From: an uncultured Prevotellaceae bacterium
GTDB taxonomy: Bacteria > Bacteroidota > Bacteroidia > Bacteroidales > Bacteroidaceae
Direction: 5' to 3'
Assembly: GCA_900318815.1 (NCBI GenBank)
Contig: ONMA01000011.1
Location: 1-64,000 of the forward strand
DNA length: 64,000 nt
A program made the position numbers and the translations under genes. Under the pieces are notes generated by a model that had not been told where the DNA came from, ran no database searches, and worked only from the letters and a program-made list of their open reading frames with translations. This document shows, in pieces, positions 24,041 through 31,651 of this stretch. Each line of letters opens with the position of its first letter. The stretch's first letter is position 1.

Positions 24041-26659
24041 ATGAAACTATCATTATTCTCATTGGCGCTATTGCTCTCGATCACTGCAATGGCGCAGCAA
24101 CGCAAGGAAATTCTACTGAGCGACGACTGGCAGTTTTCGCGCGACGGACAGTCGTGGCAGTCGGTGAGCGTGCCTCACGACTGGGCCATCGGCGGCCCCT
24201 TCGACAAGAAGTGGGACCTGCAGGTGGTGCGTATTGAGCAGAACGGCGAGAAGGAGGCCACCGAGAAGAGCGGTCGTTCGGGTGCGCTGCCCTGGTTGGG
24301 CAAGGGCTACTACAAGCGCAGTCTGATGATTCCCGCAGGCTATCGGCATGCCGAACTGGTGTTCGACGGCGCGATGGCCGAACCGCGTGTGCGCGTCAAT
24401 GGCCAGGAGGCCGGCTACTGGGCCTACGGCTACAACACCTTCCGCCTCGACATCACCCCCTTGATGAAGCAGGGCGACTCCGAGCCTACGGCGATGCGCA
24501 AGGACAATCTGTTAGAGGTCGACCTGCAGAACGTCGAGGAGAGTTCGCGCTGGTATCCCGGTGCGGGCATCTATCGCCCGGTGACGCTCGTGCTCACCGA
24601 CGAGAACTGGATAGACCCCTGGGCCACCTTCATCCGCACCACCCAGCTGTCGGCGCAGGAGGCCACCGTGCAGGTCACCGCTGCCGTTGGCGGACCTTTA
24701 GATAATGGGATGGCTTTCGAGGTGGAGCTGCGCGACCGTCAGGGGCGCATCGTGGCCATGGAGCATGCCAGCGATGTCAATTCCCACGGCGAGGCCGAGC
24801 TGACCCTCCGTGTGGCTGGGCCGCAGGCGTGGTCGCCCGAGTCACCTTATCTCTATAAGGCCACCGTGCGCTTCATGCAGTATGGCAAGGTCGTCGACCA
24901 GATTACCCGCAACGTGGGCCTGCGCACCGTCAGCGTGTCGAAGGAGGGCGGCTTCCGGCTCAACGGCGTTACGCGCAAGCTCAAGGGTGTCTGCCTGCAC
25001 CACGACCTCGGCCCCTTGGGTGCTGCTGTGAACAAGGCCGCCATCATCCGCCAGATCAGGACGATGAAGGACATGGGCTGCGATGCCATCCGCACGGCCC
25101 ACAACATGCCGAGCCAGATGCAGATGGACGTGTGCGACTCCTTGGGCATGATGGTCATGGCCGAGAGCTTCGACATGTGGATCTATGCCAAGTGCAAGAA
25201 CGGCTACGCCCGCTTCTTCAAGGAGTGGAGCGACCGCGACATCGACCACTTAGTGCGGGCCAACCGCAATCATCCCTGCATCGTGATGTGGAGCATAGGC
25301 AACGAGATTCCCGAGCAGGGCATGAAGGGCGGCAAGGAGATAGCCCGGCACCTGCAGGAGCTGTGCCACGGACTGGACCCTACGCGCCCCGTGACGCAGG
25401 GCATGGACCGCATCGACAATGCCTTGAGCACGGGCTTTGCCCAGGTCATGGACGTGCCGGGCATGAACTACCGCGTGCATAAGTACCAGACGGCCTACGA
25501 CCAACTGCCGCAGGGCTTCCTCTTAGGCTCCGAGACGGCCTCGACGGTTTCTTCGCGAGGCATCTACAAGTTTCCCGTGAAACCCGATGACAACTCGCGC
25601 TATTCATCTTGGGCAAAGGACTACGACCCCAAGGCCGTGGCGAATGCCGACGGACAGTGTTCGGGCTACGACGTGGAGTACTGTTCGTGGAGCAACCTGC
25701 CCGACGACGACTGGCGCTGGCAGGATGACTACCCGTGGGTCATCGGCGAGTTTGTCTGGACGGGCTACGACTACCTGGGCGAGCCTACGCCCTACGACGA
25801 GTACTGGCCTTCGCGCAGCAGCTATTTCGGCATCTGCGACCTGGCCGGTCTGCCCAAGGATCGCTACTATCTTTACCGCTCCAAGTGGAATAAGGAACAG
25901 CACACGCTCCATCTGTTGCCTCACTGGTCGTGGGGGAATTTAGAGGAGAGAGGAGAGAGGAGAGAGGAGAGAGGAAAGACCTTGAATAGTCGCATGGGGC
26001 TGGTGACACCCGTCTACTGCTATACCGACTATGACGAGGCCGAACTCTTCCTAAACGGCAAGAGCCAGGGACGTATCAAAAAGTGTAGAGAGGAGAGTGG
26101 AGAGTGGAAAGCGGAGAACCGCCTCGACCGCTATCGCCTGCGCTGGAACGACGTGCGTTATGAGCCGGGTGAACTGCGTGTCGTGGCCTACGACAAGGAC
26201 GGTCGGCCCGCTGCTGAGCAGACCCTGCGCACCGCCGGAAAGCCTGCCCGCCTGCAGCTCAATGCCTGGACGCAGGCCAGCACGTTCTCGCCTGTAGCAG
26301 CTATAGAAGCCCCCTCGGGGGCAGTAGGGGGGGCCTCGTCCTCGTCCTCGCCCTCGCTCAGGGCCGTCGGCGACGACCTGGCCTTCGTCACGGTATCGCT
26401 CGTCGACAAGGACGGCACTTTCGTGCCCACGGCAACCGACCGGCTGCGCTTCGAGGTGAGTGGGGCAGGGACGTTCCGCGCCTGCTGCAACGGCGACGCC
26501 ACCAGTCTGGAGTCGTTTACGGAGCCTACCATGAAGCTCTTTGCCGGACAGCTCGTCGTGGTGGTGCAGGCCGCGAAGACCCCGGGCACGCTCACGTTGC
26601 GCGTCACCGACGACCAGCTTGGCCTGATGGGTACCATCGACATCCCCGTGATACAATGA
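24041..26659 (+). CDS. Glycoside hydrolase family 2 (beta-galactosidase-like), secreted
   Basis: An 872-aa enzyme from ATG 24041 (MKLSLFSLALLLSITAMAQQ, signal peptide). The N-terminal jelly roll begins LSDDWQFSRDGQSWQSVSVPHDW. The TIM barrel carries the acid/base Glu422 (SIGNEIPEQ) and nucleophile Glu570 (VIGEFVWTGYDY). C-terminal DUF4982-like and Ig-like domains follow ('TPVYCYTDYDEAELFLNGKSQGR', 'DLAFVTVSLVDKDG'). Three surface loops in the C-terminal part carry unusual in-frame insertions made of simple repeats (25940-25980, 26084-26120, 26297-26360). Probably periplasmic or surface, acting on side-chain sugars of plant glycans; the exact substrate is not determinable. The upstream start 23978 precedes the promoter and is rejected. 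Confidence 0.9.
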   Translation: MKLSLFSLALLLSITAMAQQRKEILLSDDWQFSRDGQSWQSVSVPHDWAIGGPFDKKWDLQVVRIEQNGEKEATEKSGRSGALPWLGKGYYKRSLMIPAGYRHAELVFDGAMAEPRVRVNGQEAGYWAYGYNTFRLDITPLMKQGDSEPTAMRKDNLLEVDLQNVEESSRWYPGAGIYRPVTLVLTDENWIDPWATFIRTTQLSAQEATVQVTAAVGGPLDNGMAFEVELRDRQGRIVAMEHASDVNSHGEAELTLRVAGPQAWSPESPYLYKATVRFMQYGKVVDQITRNVGLRTVSVSKEGGFRLNGVTRKLKGVCLHHDLGPLGAAVNKAAIIRQIRTMKDMGCDAIRTAHNMPSQMQMDVCDSLGMMVMAESFDMWIYAKCKNGYARFFKEWSDRDIDHLVRANRNHPCIVMWSIGNEIPEQGMKGGKEIARHLQELCHGLDPTRPVTQGMDRIDNALSTGFAQVMDVPGMNYRVHKYQTAYDQLPQGFLLGSETASTVSSRGIYKFPVKPDDNSRYSSWAKDYDPKAVANADGQCSGYDVEYCSWSNLPDDDWRWQDDYPWVIGEFVWTGYDYLGEPTPYDEYWPSRSSYFGICDLAGLPKDRYYLYRSKWNKEQHTLHLLPHWSWGNLEERGERREERGKTLNSRMGLVTPVYCYTDYDEAELFLNGKSQGRIKKCREESGEWKAENRLDRYRLRWNDVRYEPGELRVVAYDKDGRPAAEQTLRTAGKPARLQLNAWTQASTFSPVAAIEAPSGAVGGASSSSSPSLRAVGDDLAFVTVSLVDKDGTFVPTATDRLRFEVSGAGTFRACCNGDATSLESFTEPTMKLFAGQLVVVVQAAKTPGTLTLRVTDDQLGLMGTIDIPVIQ
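25940..25980. repeat. GGAGAGA repeat inside GH2 coding region
   Basis: About five tandem AGAGAGG-type units, in frame, encode a charged stretch (EERGERREERGK) where GH2 relatives have a short loop. A related GAGAGTGG block is at 26084-26120. Confidence 0.7.
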
Positions 26660-26696
26660 ATTTCGACCACGAATTTCACGAATTGCCATGCAAGCG

Positions 26697-26858
26697 ACCG
26701 AAGGTCGTTCCGCAAGCGGCCTGATAAAAAACAGAATAAAACCAATAAAACAAAATAAAACAAACCTTGTTTTTTCTTGTTTTTCTTGTTTTATGATGTT
26801 TTTCTTAAAGGCGCGAAGCGCAAAAACCATACTCGCTCGACCTCTGGTTGCTTGCATG
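26697..26858. repeat. Palindromic intergenic element between GH2 and GH43
   Basis: CATGCAAGC...GGTCG at 26697-26717 pairs imperfectly with 26838-26858. The interior holds A-rich and T-rich arms that also pair. A 22-base segment at 26720-26741 recurs inverted at 3095-3116, and GGCGCGAAGCGC recurs inverted at 23798. It fills the gap upstream of the GH43 gene and looks like a mobile or REP-type repeat. Confidence 0.5.
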
Positions 26859-26896
26859 ACAAGAACTTTATAACAATTACTTAATAATCATTGACA

Positions 26897-29683
26897 ATGA
26901 AGAAAATATTGTTATTCATGCTGGCCATGCTTCCCGTGTTGGGGGCTGGCGCACAGGAAGAGCTGACCACCGCACAGGCCAAGCAGCTCATCAAGACCAC
27001 CTCGAAGCGTTACATCACCGTTCACGACCCCTCAGTGGTGTGGGAGCCTGCCTCGAAGCGCTACTATATCTTCGGGTCGCATAAGGCCGGTGCCTTCACC
27101 ACCGACATGCAGAATTGGTCATCGGCCAATCCCGCCTGGACGTCGGCCAACAACACCGCCTTCGTCACCCCGGCGGTGAAGAAGGTGAAGAAGGGTGGGG
27201 TAGAGGTCGACTTCCCCCAGTTCAATGCCATGGAGTGGTCGGCCCGCACCGATGCCGGCTACAACATCGACGGCAACATGTGGGCACCCGACGTCATCTG
27301 GAACGAGAAGATGCAGAAGTGGTGCATGTACCTCAGCATCAACGGCGATGCCTGGCACTCCAGCATCATCCTGCTCACCAGCACTCGCATCACTGGCCCC
27401 TACCAGTATCAGGGTCCCGTGGTCATCTGCGGTTTCCAGGACTCGGGCCACAGCTATAAGGGCACCGACCTAGAGCTGGCCTTGGGCAGTCTCAATTCTC
27501 TGCCTTCGCGCTATAACGTGGGCAACGGCTGGGGACGCCGCTGGCCTCATACCATCGACCCCGCCGTGTTCTACGACGAGCAGGGCAAGCTCTGGATGGT
27601 CTACGGCTCCTGGTCGGGCGGTATCTGGATGCTGGAACTCGACGAGGAGACTGGCCTGCGCGACTACGATGTCAGCTATCCCTCGACCAACGGGACGAGC
27701 GACGGCGTCACCAGCGACCCCTACTTCGGCAAGAAGATTGCGGGCGGCTATTACGTCTCGGGCGAGGGTTCCTACATCGAGTACGTGGGCGGCTATTACT
27801 ACCTCTTCGTCAGCTACGGTTTCTTCGACTCCGTGGGCGGCTATGTCATGCGCGTGTTCCGCTCGAAGAACCCCAGCGGCCCCTATACCGATGCCGCTGG
27901 GCGCAATGCCATCTTCACCGAATACAAGATGAACTACGGCAAGAACGCCGACAACCGTGGCGTGAAGATCTTCGGTGCCTACGCGGGCTGGGGCAACATG
28001 GCCGACGGCGAGCTGTCGCAGGGCCACAACTCGGTCATTGCCGCTCAGGACGGTCGCACTTACCTGGTCTATCACACCCGCTTCCAGCACGGCGGCGAGG
28101 GCCATCAGGTGCGGGTCCACCAGCTGTTCCAGACCAAGAACGGGTGGCTTGTGGCCGCTCCCTTCGAGTATAATGGCGACCAGCTCACCGACGAGGACAT
28201 ACGCACGCGCCAGCTCTTCACCCCCGAGCAGGTGGAGGGCACCTACCAGCTCTTAGTCCATAAGTACGACATCGACTACAAGAACCGCGAGGTGGTGACC
28301 CCCGTCGAGATTACCCTCACTGCCGACGGCAAGGTCAGCGGGGCCTACAGCGGCACGTGGACCATGGATGCGGGCACCAGCTACTTCACCCTGAAGTTAG
28401 GCTCCACCACCTACAACGGCGTGATCATCGAGCAGCAGATGGACGGCGAGACCACGAAGACCATCTCCTTCTCGGCACTGGCCAACAGCGGTGTCAACGT
28501 CTGGGGCTACCAGATTCATCCCAAGTACTTGCTGGCCAAGCAGGTGAGCAGTCAGACCATCTCCCTTTACAACAATATGTCCTTCAGTGCCGACGTAGAC
28601 CTCTACGGCGAGGTCAGTGTGGGATTGGACAACGTGCTTTTCCGCTGGGACAGCAGCGAGCCTGCCGTCATCTCCCCCTACGGCAAGTACAACCCCGCCG
28701 GACTCTCTGCCGACCTGCCCGTGGTGCTCACGGCCCGCGCCGAGACTCCCGGCTACTTCTGGCAGCAGGCCTTCAACGTGGTGGCCAAGGCCGAAGCCTT
28801 TCCCGAGACCGACTGGCAGTCGGGCATGGCGGGCCACTACGGCTTCGATGCCGACCCGATGACCAACACCTTCGACCATTCGCAGCAGGCACAGCTCCTG
28901 CGCCTGGGCAGCAGCAAGATGCCGTCACTGCAGGACGACGAGCCGTTGCGCACCCGGCGCGTGGCCCATATCTTTGCCGCCGACAACGACAAGGAGAGCT
29001 ATGTGGAGATGGACAACCCCCTCTTCGGCAGGACGCTTGGCGAGGGTGCCACCCTGGCCTTCTGGGTGAAGCGCACCGACGACAACCTGTGGAGCGGCCT
29101 TGTGGGCTTTGCCAATGGCGGTGCCCGCTTCTTCCTCACGGGCAACAGCTACGTGGGCTATAACTCGGGCACGGGCAATTATCTCGACGTGAACTATCCG
29201 CAGAGTGTCACCCCGCAGCACATCGCCGTGGGCAAGTGGCAGTTTGTCGTGCTCACCGTCAGTAGCAGCGGGCTTTCACTCTATGTCGACGGCAAGCGCA
29301 AGTCGTTCACCAAGTATGCCGGACAGCTCGACGGGCGCAACGTTGCCAGTGCCTCTACCTTCGACTACTCGCTCATGCTCAGTCACCTCGCCGCCTGTTC
29401 CACCTTCTGCTTGGGCAAGGGGTCGTTCTGGGGTTCGCCCGATGCGCTGTTCGACGATGTGATTCTTTACGACCGTGCGCTCTCGGGCACCGAGGTGATA
29501 GGTCTCACGTCGATGGCCTCCCGCGTCTACGACTTCCGCGTCCTCGACCCCACGGGCATTGAGTCCCTCAGTGCCGATGCTGTAAGCACAGGCACCGTTC
29601 TCTACGACCTGCAGGGTCGCAGGGTACACCGTCCGCAGCGTGGCTTGTATGTGAAGGATGGTCGGAAGGTCTTTGTCAAATAA
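26897..29683 (+). CDS. GH43 family arabinanase-like enzyme with LamG domain
   Basis: A 928-aa protein starting MKKILLFMLAMLPVLGAGAQ (signal peptide). A five-bladed GH43 domain spans about 35-420, with Asp44 (VHDPSVVWEP), Asp221 (TIDPAVF) and Glu290 (SGEGSYIEY) as the likely catalytic set. The following 'VEGTYQLLVHKYDIDYKNREVVTPVEITL' region resembles the C-terminal domain of endo-1,5-alpha-L-arabinanases. A LamG/concanavalin-like domain covers about 640-870 (MAGHYGFDADPMTNTFDHS... YVDGKRKSFTKY). The shared tail 'LYDLQGRRVHRPQRGLYVKDGRKVFVK' ends it. Predicted exported enzyme cutting arabinan or arabinoxylan. The TTG six bases upstream is a weaker start. Confidence 0.88.
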   Translation: MKKILLFMLAMLPVLGAGAQEELTTAQAKQLIKTTSKRYITVHDPSVVWEPASKRYYIFGSHKAGAFTTDMQNWSSANPAWTSANNTAFVTPAVKKVKKGGVEVDFPQFNAMEWSARTDAGYNIDGNMWAPDVIWNEKMQKWCMYLSINGDAWHSSIILLTSTRITGPYQYQGPVVICGFQDSGHSYKGTDLELALGSLNSLPSRYNVGNGWGRRWPHTIDPAVFYDEQGKLWMVYGSWSGGIWMLELDEETGLRDYDVSYPSTNGTSDGVTSDPYFGKKIAGGYYVSGEGSYIEYVGGYYYLFVSYGFFDSVGGYVMRVFRSKNPSGPYTDAAGRNAIFTEYKMNYGKNADNRGVKIFGAYAGWGNMADGELSQGHNSVIAAQDGRTYLVYHTRFQHGGEGHQVRVHQLFQTKNGWLVAAPFEYNGDQLTDEDIRTRQLFTPEQVEGTYQLLVHKYDIDYKNREVVTPVEITLTADGKVSGAYSGTWTMDAGTSYFTLKLGSTTYNGVIIEQQMDGETTKTISFSALANSGVNVWGYQIHPKYLLAKQVSSQTISLYNNMSFSADVDLYGEVSVGLDNVLFRWDSSEPAVISPYGKYNPAGLSADLPVVLTARAETPGYFWQQAFNVVAKAEAFPETDWQSGMAGHYGFDADPMTNTFDHSQQAQLLRLGSSKMPSLQDDEPLRTRRVAHIFAADNDKESYVEMDNPLFGRTLGEGATLAFWVKRTDDNLWSGLVGFANGGARFFLTGNSYVGYNSGTGNYLDVNYPQSVTPQHIAVGKWQFVVLTVSSSGLSLYVDGKRKSFTKYAGQLDGRNVASASTFDYSLMLSHLAACSTFCLGKGSFWGSPDALFDDVILYDRALSGTEVIGLTSMASRVYDFRVLDPTGIESLSADAVSTGTVLYDLQGRRVHRPQRGLYVKDGRKVFVK

Positions 29684-29690
29684 TCCGTTC

Positions 29691-29750
29691 TTCCGCGAAG
29701 AGTCTATCCTCGTACCTCCGTACCCTCGTACCTTCGTACCTCCGAAACCG
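29691..29750 (+). repeat. CGTACC-family 5' leader repeat, copy 2
   Basis: TTCCGCGAAGAGTCTATCC followed by four CGTACC-type units, ending seven bases before the peptidase ATG. Same core and same orientation relative to the gene as copies 3, 4 and 5. Confidence 0.65.
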
Positions 29751-29757
29751 TTTTAGC

Positions 29758-30603
29758 ATGAATAATAATATGCGTCATCTGCTATGCAGTGTCTTGATGC
29801 TCGGGCTGTTCGTCGCTTGCGGCGGGCAGCCTGAGCCGTTTACCCACGAAGTACTTAATAGCTACACCCCCGTGAAGAGTCAGGGGCGCAGTGAGCTATG
29901 CTGGGTCTACGCCATGCTCGCCGCTATCGAGACCGAGCACATCATGCGGGGCGATTCGGTACACCTCTCCGTGGCCTACGTGGCTCATCACCTGCGCCGC
30001 GACAGCATGGCACCCCGTTCGAGCCGTGGCATGTCCGTCACGCTCTTGCGGATGATAGACCGCTACGGCCTCGTGCCCTTCGAGTCCATGCCCGACACGA
30101 CGAGACCCGCCCCACAGTGGGCCTTCATGCTGGGCAATGAGTACACGCCGTTGGAGTTTGCTCACAGCGTGTGTGCGCCCGACGAGTATGTGGCCCTGAC
30201 CTCGACCCCTGCCCATCCCTACGGCACGGAGGTGCTGCTCTGCCTGCCCGACAACTGGACGCATGAACGCTTCCTCAATCTGCATCCCGACACGCTGCTG
30301 GCTCTTGCCGAGCGGGCCGTTCGCCAGGGGCATGGTGTCTGTTGGGAGGGCGACACGGGTGCCCCCGGCTTCTCCTGGGCCGATGGTGTGGCGTGTCTGT
30401 CGGCTCTTTCGCCATTCAGCAAGGTCACCGACGACCACTGCATGGCCATTGTCGGCTTGGCTCGTGATGCCGGGGGCCAGCGCTATTTCATCATGAAGAA
30501 CTCTTGGGGCACAGGCAACGCCCGTCAGGGTCTGCTCTACATGTCCTTCCCCTATTTCCGCCGCAATACCATCAGCGTGGTGCTGCCCCGCAGCCAACTG
30601 TGA
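29758..30603 (+). CDS. Papain-like (C1 family) cysteine peptidase lipoprotein
   Basis: A 281-aa protein with a lipoprotein signal (MLGLFVACGG, lipobox FVAC). The papain fold active site is present: Gln42 and Cys48 in 'PVKSQGRSELCWVYAML', His227 in 'DDHCMAIVGL' and Asn248 in 'YFIMKNSWGTG'. It resembles the C1B/aminopeptidase C group found in Bacteroidota envelopes. It would be anchored in a membrane and cut peptides in the periplasm or outside. Its short 5' leader consists of CGTACC repeats. Its location within a glycan-degradation block may be incidental. Confidence 0.85.
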   Translation: MNNNMRHLLCSVLMLGLFVACGGQPEPFTHEVLNSYTPVKSQGRSELCWVYAMLAAIETEHIMRGDSVHLSVAYVAHHLRRDSMAPRSSRGMSVTLLRMIDRYGLVPFESMPDTTRPAPQWAFMLGNEYTPLEFAHSVCAPDEYVALTSTPAHPYGTEVLLCLPDNWTHERFLNLHPDTLLALAERAVRQGHGVCWEGDTGAPGFSWADGVACLSALSPFSKVTDDHCMAIVGLARDAGGQRYFIMKNSWGTGNARQGLLYMSFPYFRRNTISVVLPRSQL

Positions 30604-30727
30604 GTAGACACCAAATAATGTTTACAAGTGATGTCCGAAACGAATAATACTGAACTTTCACACACTTTTTTTGAAACGAATTTCCGTAATGACCGTAATT
30701 TAACCGTAATTGAAATAATTGATTTTT

Positions 30728-31136
30728 TTGAAACGAATTTTCCTAATTCTATATTAATTTTATCCACAAATTTTCTTTATTTTTTCTCGGAAAAAAACGA
30801 AACAAATTCGTGCTGTAAGTTGCGATTGTAAGACGCTGAAAGCGTCACCTCTCAATAGCCGTAGGTCGGTACGACCTGCGGACAGCAGACAAGGGAGGGA
30901 AAGCACTCTGAAAGGCTACGGGTAGGCGAGAGTAGCTCGGGAATGAGAGTGCCCCAACACCGCGTATTGGGCGACCCCTTCAGGGTCGATGTACCTTCTC
31001 ACGTCCTATCCGCAGGTCGTACCGACCTACGGCTATTGAGAGGTGACGCTTTCAGCGTCTTTCAATCGCAACAGCACGAATAAATTAAAAAAATTCGTGA
31101 TTAAAATTAGAGCCAATTAGGATAATTCGTTTCTAA
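30728..31136. repeat. AT-rich palindromic element, copy 2, interrupted
   Basis: The left part 30728-30810 (TTGAAACGAATTTTCC... TTATCCACAAATT) and right part 31081-31136 (AATTCGTGATT... ATAATTCGTTTCTAA) match the element at 23862-23961 in reverse. They are separated by the 276-bp palindrome. A further fragment (TTGAAACGAATTTCCG) lies at 30671. This is the left part of a 1,048-base stretch without genes. Confidence 0.55.
30806..31081. repeat. 276-bp near-perfect palindrome (MITE-like)
   Basis: The arm 30806-30882 is the reverse complement of 31009-31081 except for one four-base indel and one mismatch, giving a stem of about 73 bp around 126 bases. Each arm holds smaller palindromes (GACGCTGAAAGCGTC and AGGTCGGTACGACCT). 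No ORF lies in it. It is GC-rich against very AT-rich flanks, suggesting insertion. Confidence 0.75.
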
Positions 31137-31231
31137 AGAAACAGTAAGAATAATTACGGAACAATTACGGGCATTACGTGACTCGCTACGCGCTTGGCTC
31201 GTCCAAGAATTAGTTTCTTTTTGTTTTTTCC

Positions 31232-31424
31232 GCGAATGCTTCCTTACCCCCTGACGAATGCTTCTTCACACCTGGACGAATGCTCCGTCTCACCTCGAAG
31301 AATCATTAGTTACACTTTGATTCATTATTCGTTACGGTGTGATGTGTGTTCCGTTGGGATGTGATGGAGCATTCGTTGGGGTGAGACGGAATATTCGCCT
31401 GGGTGTGAGGAATGCTTCCCCGAT
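31232..31424. repeat. Cluster of 20-22 bp interspersed repeats
   Basis: About nine units of the form GACGAATGCTYCTYCACAC, the first half in one orientation and the second half inverted (GTGTGATGGAGCATTCGTTGG). A related cluster lies at 55325-55495. No coding function seen. Confidence 0.6.
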
Positions 31425-31491
31425 GGATGCACATTTTTATGCATCTTTTCAAACAATTATATTGGATTTTTTTGATAAAAGATAGCTTTTT

Positions 31492-31523
31492 TTTGCACAA
31501 ATCAAAATAATTGTTTATTTTTG
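31492..31523 (+). promoter_or_regulatory. Promoter of the 1412-aa secreted protein gene
   Basis: TTTG (31492-31495), 20 bases, TATTTTTG (31516-31523): exact consensus, with a leader of about 125 bases before the ATG. Confidence 0.7.
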
Positions 31524-31651
31524 CATGCTGTAACGGTTTTTAAGACTGTTGACTACACTGCCTAACCTGAACTTACTACTATATATAATAATGTATACAT
31601 TATATTTAATATTATAATACTATCAATCATTCACTAAATTGTTTAACAAGT

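Noticed and set aside
31232..31424. CRISPR array
   Set aside because: Units vary, invert halfway, and have no constant repeat with unique spacers.
30604..31651. Transposase or degraded gene in the 1-kb gap
   Set aside because: All frames are short or repeat-derived; only palindromes, repeats and a promoter were found.
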